Shown piece after piece: positions 37,235 to 45,569 of a DNA stretch of 64,000 bases; positions within the stretch are counted from its first letter, which is position 1, and every line of letters starts with the position of its first letter. The DNA lies in contig NZ_LMFJ01000001.1 of the NCBI RefSeq assembly GCF_001426755.1, positions 409,887 to 473,886 of the forward strand, written 5' to 3'. Both the position numbers and the translations under genes were made by a program. Under the pieces are notes generated by a model. It worked only from the letters and a program-made list of their open reading frames with translations, was not told the origin of the DNA and ran no database searches. The DNA is from Aeromicrobium sp. Root495. GTDB lineage: Bacteria; Actinomycetota; Actinomycetes; Propionibacteriales; Nocardioidaceae.

Positions 37235-37900
37235 TCACGGACGGATGCCCCGCTCCTGGGCCGCGACACGATCCAGGGTGTCGGCACCCGCGTTCACGAC
37301 CAGCACGAGCGAGCCGTCGCCGCGCAGCGCGCTCACGAGCCGGCGGGCGTCGTCCTGCAGGTCGGCGGCCTCGACCACGAGTCGGCGGGGATCGGGCTCG
37401 CATGCCTCGAGCCACTGCCCGTGCGTCCACGCGGAGCCGTCCAGCTCGAGGGCCGCGGTGTCCGGTCGCGGTGGGTCCAGGGGCACGAAGACGTCGCCGT
37501 GCGACGGGACCTCGGCGCCGACGTCGAGGAACCCGGCGGGCGGCTCGGCGAAGCGTGCACCCAGCGGGCGCAGGGACGCGGCGAGCCGCACGGGCTCGTC
37601 GGCCTCGAGCTCCGGTCCGGACACCCCGACGTGCGCGCCGTGGTCGGTGACGACGGCGCCCACGGCCCAGGCGGAGAGGAGCCACACGGGCCGCAGCCAG
37701 TGGGTGGGCAGGCCGATGCGGACACGGGTCCCCGGCTCGGCGTCTAGCTCGTCGACGAGGAAGTTGGCCGTCTTGGCCACCCAGTTGGCCGTGGTGACCC
37801 CGCTCAGCTCCACGCGCTCGCCCGTCGCGTCGTCGTAGAAGGTCACGAGCGGCCCGGCGGGGGAGGACCGGCGCGGGAGCAGGTCGGCGAGAGTCGTCAC
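37235..37900 (-). CDS. TIGR03089 family protein (AMP-binding-enzyme-like N-terminal fragment)
   Basis: Actinobacterial family of about 220 residues that resembles the N-terminal subdomain of acyl-CoA synthetases (VTFYDDATGERVELSGVTTANWVAKTANFLVDEL, RIGLPTHWLRPVWLLSAWAVGAVV) but lacks the adenylate-forming core motifs. Function unknown, probably structural or regulatory. GTG 37900 is supported by CACGAT at -12 to -7; longer upstream reading would cross into the whiB gene. In actinobacteria the family is usually found beside LCP and polymer-export genes, as here. Confidence 0.85.
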   Translation of the reverse strand: MTTLADLLPRRSSPAGPLVTFYDDATGERVELSGVTTANWVAKTANFLVDELDAEPGTRVRIGLPTHWLRPVWLLSAWAVGAVVTDHGAHVGVSGPELEADEPVRLAASLRPLGARFAEPPAGFLDVGAEVPSHGDVFVPLDPPRPDTAALELDGSAWTHGQWLEACEPDPRRLVVEAADLQDDARRLVSALRGDGSLVLVVNAGADTLDRVAAQERGIRP

Positions 37901-37906
37901 GCGTCC

Positions 37907-37912
37907 ATCGTG
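37907..37912 (-). promoter_or_regulatory. -10-like box before the TIGR03089 gene
   Basis: CACGAT on the minus strand occupies -12 to -7 of GTG 37900, with no ribosome binding site. It supports a leaderless start. Confidence 0.35.
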
Positions 37913-37981
37913 CCAGGGGTCGGTGATCGGGGGTAATTCGGCGCGACACGCCGAGGATCGGCAACATCTTTGGCATTCGGC

Positions 37982-38011
37982 TTGACGTGGGCTAGTCACC
38001 CAGCGTGTAAT
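37982..38011 (+). promoter_or_regulatory. whiB promoter (-35 TTGACG, -10 TGTAAT)
   Basis: TTGACG at 37982-37987 and TGTAAT at 38006-38011 are separated by 18 bases. This is the clearest vegetative-type promoter in the window. Transcription would start at or one base before the ATG (38019), giving a leaderless or nearly leaderless mRNA, consistent with the lack of a Shine-Dalgarno sequence. Confidence 0.6.
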
Positions 38012-38018
38012 TACGGCC

Positions 38019-38273
38019 ATGTCATTCGATCTGGATCTGCCCGTGGAGCAGGACGAGGAGCTCCTGTGGCAGGAGCGTGCCTTGTGCGCCCAGACGGACC
38101 CCGAGGCGTTCTTCCCCGAGAAGGGCGGCTCCACGCGCGAGGCCAAGCGGGTCTGCCTCACGTGCGACGTCCGGACGGAGTGCCTGGAGTACGCCCTGGG
38201 CCACGATGAACGCTTCGGAATCTGGGGCGGTCTCTCCGAGCGGGAGCGTCGCAAGCTCAAGAAGCGCGCCTAG
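38019..38273 (+). CDS. whiB: WhiB-family iron-sulfur transcriptional regulator (WhiB/WhmD type)
   Basis: Small redox-responsive regulator that binds the principal sigma factor; this type controls septation and cell division. The 84-residue protein has the four Fe-S Cys (C23, then C46, C49 and C55 in CLTCDVRTEC), the GIWGG turn and a basic C-terminal tail (RERRKLKKRA). The stretch WQERALCAQTDPEAFFPEKG is highly conserved in the WhiB/WhmD subgroup. It sits between TIGR03089 and a large glycosyltransferase, the usual region for this orthologue. Confidence 0.95.
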   Translation: MSFDLDLPVEQDEELLWQERALCAQTDPEAFFPEKGGSTREAKRVCLTCDVRTECLEYALGHDERFGIWGGLSERERRKLKKRA

Positions 38274-38319
38274 GCCCGAGCGGCCCGGCCCGTCCGAGCC
38301 GCCGCCTTGCTCCTTCCGC

Positions 38320-38325
38320 TAGCGT
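38320..38325 (+). promoter_or_regulatory. -10-like box before the glycosyltransferase gene
   Basis: TAGCGT lies at -13 to -8 of ATG 38333. A GTG at 38324 would fall inside the box, which argues for the ATG. Confidence 0.35.
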
Positions 38326-38332
38326 GGCAGGA

Positions 38333-41134
38333 ATGGACGAGGAGGAGCAGCTAGAGCACCCCTGGCTGCCCTCGCGACCCACCGTCGGCGCCGTTCTCGT
38401 GGCCCACCAGGGCGGCCGCTGGCTGCCCCAGGTCCTGGCCTCGCTCGCCGACATGGAGTACGCGCCCACCGCCTGGCGCGTGGTCGACGTCGGCTCCACC
38501 GACCGTGGCGCCGACCTGCTGCGCGACTCCTTCGGAGCCGACCGCATGATCTACGCCGGGTCGGGCACGGGCTTCGGGGAGGCCGTCCGCCTCGGGGTGG
38601 AGGCGCTGCCTCCCACCGACTGGATCTGGCTCCTGCACGACGACGCCGCCGTGCAGTCCGGGACCCTGGCCGGTCTGCTCGACGAGGCCACCACGGCCGA
38701 CGACATCGCGGTGGTCGGTCCCAAGGTGCGCGAGTGGCCCTCCCTCAAGCGGCTGCTCGAGGTGGGCCTCACCATCACCAGCACCGGCGCCCGGGAGACC
38801 GGGCTCGAGACGGGTGAGCCCGACGCGGGCCAGCACGACTGGGCGCGAGACGTCCTGGCCGTGAACTCCGCCGGCATGCTCGTGCGGCGCAAGGTCTGGG
38901 AGGAGCTCGGCGGGTTCGACCCCGAGCTCCCGCTCTTCTTCGACGACATCGACTTCGGCTGGCGCGTGGCCCGGGCGGGCTACCGCACCCGTACCGCGCC
39001 CCGGGGCATCATCTTCCACGCCGAGGCGAGCCGCCGGCGGGTCCGTCCGCACGCCGTCGGCGACCCCAAGCCGTGGGAGGCCAGGCACGCGGCCCTCCAC
39101 ACCATCTTGACCAACACCACGGGCGCGCGAGCCGGATGGCAGTCGGTGCGACTCTTCCTGGGCGCCATGCTGCGCGTGCTGGGGTTCCTCGTGGCCAAGG
39201 ACCCGGAGTCCGCGGGCGACGAGCTGCAGGCGGTGCGAGCGGTCTACGGTCACCCGCGTCGGATCCGGGCGGCCCGCCGCCGCAAGGCCGAGCAGGCCCG
39301 GCGGGGCCACCGCGAGGTCCGCCACCTGCTCGCCCCGTTCTGGCTGCCGTACCGGCACGCCCTCGACGCCGTGCTCGACGTGGGGGTCGCGCTCGTGCGG
39401 CCCGAGACCTCGGAGACCGTGGGCCGCCGCTCCACGGCTCCCGTGCTCGGCAACCAGGACCCCGACGACGACGACCTCGAGGACGGCCCGTCGCTGCTGC
39501 GTCGGCGGCCGTGGCTCGTCACGGTCCTCCTGCTCGTGGTGGCCTCGTTCGTGGCGGGCCGCGGACTCTTCGGCGGTCTCGACGGCGCGTCGCTGCTCGG
39601 TGGAGCGCTCCCGGCGTCGCCCGACACCGCCGGCGGCTGGTGGCAGCTCATGGTCGAGCGCAGCCACGACGTCGGGCTGGGCGCCTCCGGGTTCGCCCCC
39701 ACGTTCGCCGGGCTCCTGGCCGTGGTCGCCACGCCCGTCTGGTTCGGTCCGGGCCTGGTCGTGTCGGCCCTGATGCTCTTCAGCGTCCCGCTCGCCGGCC
39801 TCACCGCGCACCGCCTGGGGCGGATCCTCACGCCGCACCGCCCCACCCGCATCGTGTGGGCCGCGGGCTACGCCCTGGCCGTCGTCGCGACGGGCGCGGT
39901 GGCCCAGGGGCGCATCGGCACCGTGGTGGCCCTCATCGTGCTCCCGGTCGTGGTCAACACGGCCCTCCAGCTCGCCGAGCGACCGCGCTGGCAGGTGGCC
40001 CTGCGGCTCGGCATCTGGTGGGCGGTCGCCACCGCCTTCGCGCCCGTCGTGCTCCCCATCGGTCTCGTGGGGCTCCTGGTCCTGGCGGTGGCCCGCCGGG
40101 TGTCGTGGCGCGACGTCGGCATCACCCTCGTCGTGACCCTCCTGCTGCTCGGCCCCTGGACGTGGCAGCGCGCCGCCGTGCCGTGGCGCTGGTGGTGGGA
40201 GGCGGGGTACGCCCTGTCGGGACAAGCCACGGTGCGCGACGTCCTGCTAGGACGCGCCGGCGGGCCGGGCGCAGCTCCGGAGTGGCTCGGGGCCACGCTG
40301 CTGGTGCTGGCCGTGCTGGCGCTGGTGCCTCAGGCCTCGCGCCCCGCTGTCCTGCGGTCCTGGCTCGTCGCCGTCGTCGGCCTGGCCTTCGCGGTCCTCG
40401 GCGTCACCACCACCTCCACGCTGCCCGGGGGCGGACAGCTCGTCCCCTGGGTCGGTGTGCCCGTCGTGGTGTGGGTGGCGGGTCTGGGCACCGCGGTGCT
40501 CCTCGCGGCCCGCGAGCTCGTGGGTGCCCCGCGCAGGCTGCTCGTCCCCGTGACGGTCCTGGCCCTCGTCCTCCCGCTCGGCACCGCTGCCTGGTGGTTG
40601 GGGCGTGGGGTCGAGGACCCGCTCCAGCGCGCCCGGCCCGACGTCGTGCCGGTCTTCCTCACGGCCCGCCCGGGCGACGTCCTGGTCCTGCGGGGGACGA
40701 TCGCCGACGGCGTGAGCGCACGCGTGGTGCACGGCGCCGGCCCGTACCTCGGGCAGGAGGCGCTCGACCTGCCGCGGGGCCGCTCCCGCGACGTGCAGGA
40801 CGTCGTGGAGAGCCTGCTCACCCGACCCGACGCCGACGACGTCAAGACCTTGGCGTCGGTGGGCATCGACTCCGTCTACGCGCCCGACGTCGACCCCGAC
40901 CTCGAGGGCCGGGTGGACGCCGCGCCGCTCCTCGAGCGGGCCGGCAGCGACAGCGAGACCTCACGGGTCTGGACGCTCGCCGTCCCGGCGAGCCAGGAGG
41001 AGCCCGAGGCAGCACGCTGGCGCTGGATCAGCTCCGTCGTGCTGGCCGTCCTCTGGGTCGCCGCGCTCGTCCTGACGGCCCCGGTCAGGCGCCGTCGCGT
41101 CGAGCCCACGTTCGGTGAGGAGGTGGACGCATGA
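38333..41134 (+). CDS. Large membrane glycosyltransferase, family 2
   Basis: The 933-residue protein has an N-terminal GT-A domain (about 10-250) with VLVAHQGGRWLPQVL, acidic LLHDDAAV (the DxD-like site), GGFDPELPLFFDDIDFGWR and a basic linker. From about residue 370 there are roughly 13 membrane helices, then a soluble extracytoplasmic piece (about 760-880) and a last helix. This arrangement is known from envelope glycosyltransferases next to WhiB in actinobacteria. It probably transfers sugars to a lipid carrier or cell-surface polymer; donor and acceptor are unknown. Start 38333 is preferred over the in-frame GTG 38324 because a -10 box overlaps the latter. Overlaps the next gene by 4 bases. 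Confidence 0.88.
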   Translation: MDEEEQLEHPWLPSRPTVGAVLVAHQGGRWLPQVLASLADMEYAPTAWRVVDVGSTDRGADLLRDSFGADRMIYAGSGTGFGEAVRLGVEALPPTDWIWLLHDDAAVQSGTLAGLLDEATTADDIAVVGPKVREWPSLKRLLEVGLTITSTGARETGLETGEPDAGQHDWARDVLAVNSAGMLVRRKVWEELGGFDPELPLFFDDIDFGWRVARAGYRTRTAPRGIIFHAEASRRRVRPHAVGDPKPWEARHAALHTILTNTTGARAGWQSVRLFLGAMLRVLGFLVAKDPESAGDELQAVRAVYGHPRRIRAARRRKAEQARRGHREVRHLLAPFWLPYRHALDAVLDVGVALVRPETSETVGRRSTAPVLGNQDPDDDDLEDGPSLLRRRPWLVTVLLLVVASFVAGRGLFGGLDGASLLGGALPASPDTAGGWWQLMVERSHDVGLGASGFAPTFAGLLAVVATPVWFGPGLVVSALMLFSVPLAGLTAHRLGRILTPHRPTRIVWAAGYALAVVATGAVAQGRIGTVVALIVLPVVVNTALQLAERPRWQVALRLGIWWAVATAFAPVVLPIGLVGLLVLAVARRVSWRDVGITLVVTLLLLGPWTWQRAAVPWRWWWEAGYALSGQATVRDVLLGRAGGPGAAPEWLGATLLVLAVLALVPQASRPAVLRSWLVAVVGLAFAVLGVTTTSTLPGGGQLVPWVGVPVVVWVAGLGTAVLLAARELVGAPRRLLVPVTVLALVLPLGTAAWWLGRGVEDPLQRARPDVVPVFLTARPGDVLVLRGTIADGVSARVVHGAGPYLGQEALDLPRGRSRDVQDVVESLLTRPDADDVKTLASVGIDSVYAPDVDPDLEGRVDAAPLLERAGSDSETSRVWTLAVPASQEEPEAARWRWISSVVLAVLWVAALVLTAPVRRRRVEPTFGEEVDA

Positions 41135-42558
41135 GTCGCATCGAGAGCGGTGGGCGCGCCGGCCGCGGGACCCGTGTCCCGCGCTGGCTGCTGGCGCTCC
41201 CGGTCCTGGTCACGGCCGCCATCGCAGCGGCGGGCCTGGTCGTGGGCCCCGCCGAGCCGTCGTCCACCCCGGCCCGCGAGGTGCGGCTCGACCGCGGCTC
41301 GTACGCATGCCCCGGCGGCCTGTCCACGACGGCCGGCCAGCTGTCTCCCGGCGACGAGGCCACCGCCCGCTCGTTGCCCCTCGTGACGTCGGACTCGGTC
41401 GACGCGCCCGACGCGAGGTCGGTCGACGCACTGGCAGATCCCCGGACCTGGCGCTCGGCCACCACGCCCGAGGGCTCCACGGTGGTCTCCCAGTCGGGCC
41501 GAGGGACCGGAGCCGTGGGGTTCGTGTCGGGACGGCTCGCCAAGGACGACGGCGGAGGGCTGGTCGTCGCGGGGTGTCCCTCGGTGGCCGACGACGCCTG
41601 GTTCACCGGGCTGGGCTCGGGCTCCAAGCACCAGTCCACCCTGCTCCTCACCAACACCGCCGACACCCCGGCCGCCGTCGACGTCGAGCTGTGGAACACC
41701 CAGGGGGTCGTCGACGCGATCGACAACGACGGCATCGTCGTCCCGGCCGGGGCCTCCCGTCGCGTCCGCCTGGCCGACCTCGCGGCCGGCGAGCGCCAGC
41801 TCGCGGTCCACGTGGTCCGGTTGCGCGGGGCACTCACCGTGTCGGCTCTCGACACCTCCACCGCCGTCTTCCAGGGCTCGGAGATCTCCACCGGCAGCGT
41901 CGACCCGGCGCGGACGCAGTGGGTCCCCGGCGTCGTCGCAGGGGAGAAGGGTCGCACCCTCGTCCTCGTCAACCCGGGCGACACCACGGCCCGGGTCAGC
42001 GTGACGGCGTTCGGCGCCAAGGGGCGCTTCGTGCCCGAGGGGCTGTCCGACCTCAAGGTCCGTGCCGGGCGGCTGCGTCAGGTCGTCCTGCCCCGCACCG
42101 TCGGCTCGGGCGCCGTGGCGCTGAGGCTCACGTCGGACGAGCCCGTGGCCGCATCGGTGCGCCTCGAGCCCGACACCGACGACTTCGCCCGGGCCGAGTC
42201 CGCCCCGGTGCTCGACGGCACAGCGGCCGTGCCGCTCGGCCTCGACGAGACCAAGGGCGTCCCCGACCTCATCCTCAGCGGCGTGGGCCGGCGCTCGGCC
42301 ACCGTGCGCCTCGTGTCCTACGACGCCGCCATGAAGAAGGTCGACGAGGCCACCGTCACGGTGGAGGCCGGCCGGACCGACGTCCTCGACCTGGCCGACG
42401 AGCTGACCACGAAGGGCGCCGCCGTCGTGCTCGTGCGCGGCGCCGGCGACGTCGTGGGGGCGGCCACCTACGCCAGCGGCTCACGCATCGCGTCGGTCCC
42501 GCTGGTTGCCACGCCCGTCACCGCCCTCGGCCCGCGGGTCCGCGTCGTCGGTCCCTAG
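41131..42558 (+). CDS. DUF5719 family exported protein
   Basis: The 475-residue protein has a basic N-terminus and one membrane or signal helix (about 20-40), then an all-beta extracellular region with repeated segments such as LLLTNTADTPAAVDVELWNTQG and LVLVNPGDTTARVSVTAFGAKG, resembling beta-sandwich units. Two Cys (YACPGG, VAGCPS) may pair. It overlaps the glycosyltransferase gene by 4 bases, a constant pairing in actinobacteria, so the two probably work together at the cell surface. Biochemical function is unknown. Confidence 0.85.
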   Translation: MSRIESGGRAGRGTRVPRWLLALPVLVTAAIAAAGLVVGPAEPSSTPAREVRLDRGSYACPGGLSTTAGQLSPGDEATARSLPLVTSDSVDAPDARSVDALADPRTWRSATTPEGSTVVSQSGRGTGAVGFVSGRLAKDDGGGLVVAGCPSVADDAWFTGLGSGSKHQSTLLLTNTADTPAAVDVELWNTQGVVDAIDNDGIVVPAGASRRVRLADLAAGERQLAVHVVRLRGALTVSALDTSTAVFQGSEISTGSVDPARTQWVPGVVAGEKGRTLVLVNPGDTTARVSVTAFGAKGRFVPEGLSDLKVRAGRLRQVVLPRTVGSGAVALRLTSDEPVAASVRLEPDTDDFARAESAPVLDGTAAVPLGLDETKGVPDLILSGVGRRSATVRLVSYDAAMKKVDEATVTVEAGRTDVLDLADELTTKGAAVVLVRGAGDVVGAATYASGSRIASVPLVATPVTALGPRVRVVGP

Positions 42559-42571
42559 CCAGGGTCCTGCG

Positions 42572-42609
42572 TCGACCCGCGGCCCCGGCGTGCCGTCAGC
42601 GCGGGTCGA
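42572..42609. terminator. Hairpin between convergent genes (possible bidirectional terminator)
   Basis: TCGACCCGCG at 42572-42581 and CGCGGGTCGA at 42600-42609 form a perfect 10-base stem with an 18-base loop. It starts 13 bases after the DUF5719 stop and spans the stop of the opposing gene. There is no T-tract on either side, as is common for high-GC terminators. Confidence 0.5.
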
Positions 42610-43093
42610 GGTCGTCGGGGGAGACGTGCCAGACCTCGGCCAGGCGGTCGAGGACGACGCGCCACACGAGGTCCTCCAGGTCGAGCGGGCCGACGCTGCG
42701 ACCCACGATCGGCAGCCGGTAGAGGACGATGCGGGCCGAATCCTGCGTCCCGGCCTCGGCCGACGCGGGCGGGCGCGCGACGGAGCTCAGGGGGACGTCG
42801 TCGGTCCACTCCGGTGGCAGCAGCGGTACGTCCTCCACCACCACGTCGACCTCGTCGGGCTCGGCGGCGAAGTGCTTCTCGAGCGCCTCCAGGACGGCGG
42901 CCACGAGGTGGTCGAACGAGTCCCGCGGGGAGCGGTGGGCCGGCACCGAGCGCGGCGACAAGGGGCCGGGCAGGGCGAAGGGGCCGCGGGGTCCGCGTCC
43001 TCGGCGGCGGCGCATCCGGCCGGGTCGGGGTCCGCTGATGACGCCCTCGACGGGGAAGGACCCGCCGGAGGGCGCAGGTGTACCGGACGTCAT
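42596..43093 (-). CDS. Zincin-like metallopeptidase family protein lacking HExxH
   Basis: The 165-residue protein has a Pro/Arg-rich N-terminus (about 1-55) followed by the fold of the small metallopeptidase family PF06262 (FDHLVAAVLEALEKHF, VVVEDVP, IVLYRLPIVGRS, then LEDLVWRVV). At the active-site helix, where HExxH is expected, the sequence reads VVLDRLAEVW, so His-Glu-His are replaced by Asp-Arg-Glu and no zinc site can form. It is probably a catalytically dead relative. The neighbourhood (whiB, DUF3499, manB) is where Rv3259-type genes are found. The ATG has TAGGCT at -12 to -7. Confidence 0.75.
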   Translation of the reverse strand: MTSGTPAPSGGSFPVEGVISGPRPGRMRRRRGRGPRGPFALPGPLSPRSVPAHRSPRDSFDHLVAAVLEALEKHFAAEPDEVDVVVEDVPLLPPEWTDDVPLSSVARPPASAEAGTQDSARIVLYRLPIVGRSVGPLDLEDLVWRVVLDRLAEVWHVSPDDLDPR

Positions 43094-43099
43094 GCGGTG

Positions 43100-43105
43100 A
43101 GCCTA
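43100..43105 (-). promoter_or_regulatory. -10 box for leaderless zincin-like gene
   Basis: TAGGCT on the minus strand lies exactly at -12 to -7 of ATG 43093, with no ribosome binding site. Confidence 0.5.
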
Positions 43106-43129
43106 TAGGCCGGCGTCGGTCCGGGCGGC

Positions 43130-43135
43130 TACGCT
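43130..43135 (+). promoter_or_regulatory. -10 box for leaderless DUF3499-manB transcript
   Basis: TACGCT lies exactly at -12 to -7 of GTG 43142, with no ribosome binding site. With the divergent box at 43100-43105, both genes of this 48-base divergent gap appear leaderless. Confidence 0.5.
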
Positions 43136-43141
43136 CGCGGC

Positions 43142-43480
43142 GTGGTTGCAGTTCGTCGATGCACGCGCTCAGCGTGCTCCCAGCAGGCCGTCGCGACGTT
43201 GACGTACGTCTACGCCGACTCCACGGCCGTGCTCGGCCCGCTGGCCACCTCGGCCGAGCCCCACACGTACGACCTGTGCGCCGACCACTCCCAGCGTCTC
43301 TCGGCCCCGCGCGGGTGGACCGTCCTGCGCCTCGCGCCGGACCCCACCACCATCGAGCCGAGCCACGACGACCTGCTCGCCCTCGCCGACGCCGTCCGCG
43401 AGGCGGGCCGGGTGCCCGAGCCCCGTCCCGACGGCCCGCCCCTTCGTCTCGTCCGCTCCACCGAGGGAGAAAACCCCTGA
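43142..43480 (+). CDS. DUF3499 family protein
   Basis: Small actinobacterial protein of 112 residues and unknown function. The N-terminus VAVRRCTRSACSQQAVATLTYVYADSTAVLG and the later YDLCADHSQRL give three Cys and a His that could bind zinc. The GTG start is supported by the -10 box 7 bases upstream. Its TGA shares one base with the manB ATG, so the two are translated together. Confidence 0.88.
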   Translation: MVAVRRCTRSACSQQAVATLTYVYADSTAVLGPLATSAEPHTYDLCADHSQRLSAPRGWTVLRLAPDPTTIEPSHDDLLALADAVREAGRVPEPRPDGPPLRLVRSTEGENP

Positions 43481-44835
43481 TGCACCCCCGTCTCGCGCCC
43501 ATCGTGAAGGCCTACGACACCCGAGGAACCGTCCCCGAGCAGCTCGACCCCACGATCGCGAGAGCACTCGGCGAGGCGTTCGCCGACGAGACGGGGATCA
43601 GCGACGGCCGTGGCAAGGCCGTCGTGGGCCACGACATGCGCGTCTCCTCCCCGCAGATCTCGGCCGCCGTCATCGACGGCATCCGGGCGCGCGGCGCCGA
43701 CGTCGTGAGCGTCGGCCTCGCGTCCACGGACCTGCTCTACTGCGCCTCCGGCGCCCTCGACCTGCCCGGCATCATGGTCACCGCGAGCCACAACCCCGGC
43801 CCCGACAACGGCCTCAAGATGTGCCGCGCGGGCGCGCGCCCCATCGGACTCGACACCGGGCTGGGAGCCATGGCCGAGGCAGCCGGCCCGCTCCTGGACC
43901 GCACCGAGCTGCCCGAGGTCACGGGGAGCCTCGAGGAGCTCGACTTCCTCCAGACCTACGCCGACACCCTGCTCGGCCTCGCGCCCGTCTCGGGCCGACG
44001 CCTCAAGGTCGTCGTCGACGCCGGCAACGGCATGGCCGGCCACACCGTGCCGGGTGTGTTCTCCCAGCTCGACGTCGAGCTCGTCCCGCTCTACCTCGAG
44101 CTCGACGGCACCTTCCCGAACCACGACGCCAACCCGCTCGACTACTCCACCCTGGTCGACCTCCAGGCCGCGATCCTGGAGACCGGCGCCGACATCGGCC
44201 TGGCCTTCGACGGCGACGCCGACCGCTGCTTCGTCGTCGACGAGAAGGGCGCCGTCGTGGCGCCCTCGGCCATCACCGGTCTCATCGCCACGCGTGCCCT
44301 GGCCGTCGAGCCGGGCGCCACGGTCCTGCACAACGTCATCTGCTCGCGCGCCGTCCCCGAGATCATCGCGGAGCACGGCGGCGTCCCGGTCCGCACGCCC
44401 GTCGGCCACTCCCTCATCAAGGCCGAGATGGCCCGCACGGGCGCGGTCTTCGGTGGCGAGCACTCCGGCCACTTCTACTTCCGCGAGTTCTACCTGGCCG
44501 ACTCCGGCATGCTCGCCGCGCTGCACGTCCTTGCCGCCCTGGCCGAGGGCGACCGCACGGTGAGCGAGCTCATGGCCGAGTTCACGCGCTACACCGCCTC
44601 GGGCGAGATCAACAGCACCGTCGCCGACCAGCAGGGCGTCGTCGAGGCCATCGCCCAGCAGTACGCCGACGCCGAGCAGGACCGCATGGACGGCCTCACC
44701 GTCACCACCCCGGACTGGTGGTTCAACGTGCGGGCCTCCAACACCGAGCCGCTCCTGCGCCTCAACGTCGAGGGCGCCGACGAGCCCACCATGTCCCGCG
44801 TCCGCGACGAGGTCCTGGCCCTCATCCGCGGCTAG
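43480..44835 (+). CDS. manB: Phosphomannomutase/phosphoglucomutase
   Basis: Interconverts mannose-6-phosphate and mannose-1-phosphate, feeding GDP-mannose for glycolipids and cell-wall glycans. The 451-residue protein has the active-site Ser103 in TASHNP, the Mg-binding DGDADR loop at about 244-249, the sugar-binding GGEHSGH and the phosphate-binding RASNTEP near the end. The order DUF3499-manB is conserved in actinobacteria. A GGGAG lies about 10 bases before the ATG. Confidence 0.93.
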   Translation: MHPRLAPIVKAYDTRGTVPEQLDPTIARALGEAFADETGISDGRGKAVVGHDMRVSSPQISAAVIDGIRARGADVVSVGLASTDLLYCASGALDLPGIMVTASHNPGPDNGLKMCRAGARPIGLDTGLGAMAEAAGPLLDRTELPEVTGSLEELDFLQTYADTLLGLAPVSGRRLKVVVDAGNGMAGHTVPGVFSQLDVELVPLYLELDGTFPNHDANPLDYSTLVDLQAAILETGADIGLAFDGDADRCFVVDEKGAVVAPSAITGLIATRALAVEPGATVLHNVICSRAVPEIIAEHGGVPVRTPVGHSLIKAEMARTGAVFGGEHSGHFYFREFYLADSGMLAALHVLAALAEGDRTVSELMAEFTRYTASGEINSTVADQQGVVEAIAQQYADAEQDRMDGLTVTTPDWWFNVRASNTEPLLRLNVEGADEPTMSRVRDEVLALIRG

Positions 44836-44851
44836 GCCGGGACGGTCCGGC
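44836..44851. terminator. Possible hairpin between convergent manB and hlyIII
   Basis: GCCGG and CCGGC (5-base stem, 6-base loop) fill the 15-base gap between the two stop codons. Weak; no T-tract. Confidence 0.3.
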
Positions 44852-45552
44852 TACCTGACCTCGTAGGCCAGCATGCTCAGACCCACGTAGTGCACGATGA
44901 ACGCCGCGATCGTGAGCGTGTGGAAGACCTCGTGGAAGCCGTACCAACGGGGCCACGGGTTGGGACGCTTGAAGCCGTAGGCCAGCGCGCCCAGGGTGTA
45001 CAGGCCGCCGCCCACCACCATGCAGACGAGGACGGCCGTGGAGGCCTGGTCGGAGAACTCGCCCCAGTAGAGGACCGCGGCCCAGCCGAGCATCACGTAG
45101 AGCGGGACGTACAGCCAGCGCGGTGCACCCACCCAGAAGATGCGAAAGCCGACGCCCAGCAGCGCACCGCCCCACACGAGGCCCAGCATGATGGCCGCGT
45201 GCGCGGGCTCCAGGATGAGCAGCGAGAACGGTGTGTAGGAGCCTGCGATGAGCAGGAAGATGTTGGCGTGGTCGATGCGCTTCCAGATCATCCGAGCCTC
45301 GTCGGACCACGTGCGCGTGTGGTACAGGGCGCTGCAGCCGAACAGCAGGAGCGCGGAGACCATGAAGACCGCGACGCCGGCCCGCACGATGGTGCGGTCG
45401 GCGATGACCATCATCACGAGGAACGACACGAAGGCCAGCGGAGCGGTGGCGGCGTGGAGCCAGCCTCGCAGCTTGGGCTTGATCTCGTCGAGGGTCCGGG
45501 GAAGCCGGTCACTGACCTCGCGCAGGACGCCCTCGGGCTCGGTCTTGGTCAT
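44851..45552 (-). CDS. Hemolysin III (PAQR superfamily) membrane protein
   Basis: Seven-helix membrane protein of 233 residues with the family's metal-site motifs: SALYH, RIDHANIFLLIAGSYTPF and GFHEVFH near the C-terminus. The superfamily is linked to lipid or zinc-dependent hydrolase activity, although the bacterial role is unclear despite the name. It is divergent from uppS with only 17 bases between start codons, the same pairing as Rv1085c/Rv1086 (from memory). Confidence 0.9.
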   Translation of the reverse strand: MTKTEPEGVLREVSDRLPRTLDEIKPKLRGWLHAATAPLAFVSFLVMMVIADRTIVRAGVAVFMVSALLLFGCSALYHTRTWSDEARMIWKRIDHANIFLLIAGSYTPFSLLILEPAHAAIMLGLVWGGALLGVGFRIFWVGAPRWLYVPLYVMLGWAAVLYWGEFSDQASTAVLVCMVVGGGLYTLGALAYGFKRPNPWPRWYGFHEVFHTLTIAAFIVHYVGLSMLAYEVR

Positions 45553-45557
45553 GTGAT

Positions 45558-45564
45558 GAGATTA
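45558..45564. promoter_or_regulatory. Bidirectional promoter with overlapping -10 boxes (hlyIII and uppS)
   Basis: On the minus strand TAATCT (45564-45559) is exactly at -12 to -7 of the hlyIII ATG. On the plus strand GAGATT (45558-45563) is exactly at -12 to -7 of the uppS ATG. Five bases are shared. Neither gene has a Shine-Dalgarno sequence, and the gap of 17 bases leaves no room for one. Confidence 0.55.
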
Positions 45565-45569
45565 GCGGC

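Noticed and set aside
38274..38332. tRNA or small RNA gene after whiB
   Set aside because: The gap is too short and lacks cloverleaf or terminator structure; it is explained by a -10-like box for the glycosyltransferase gene.
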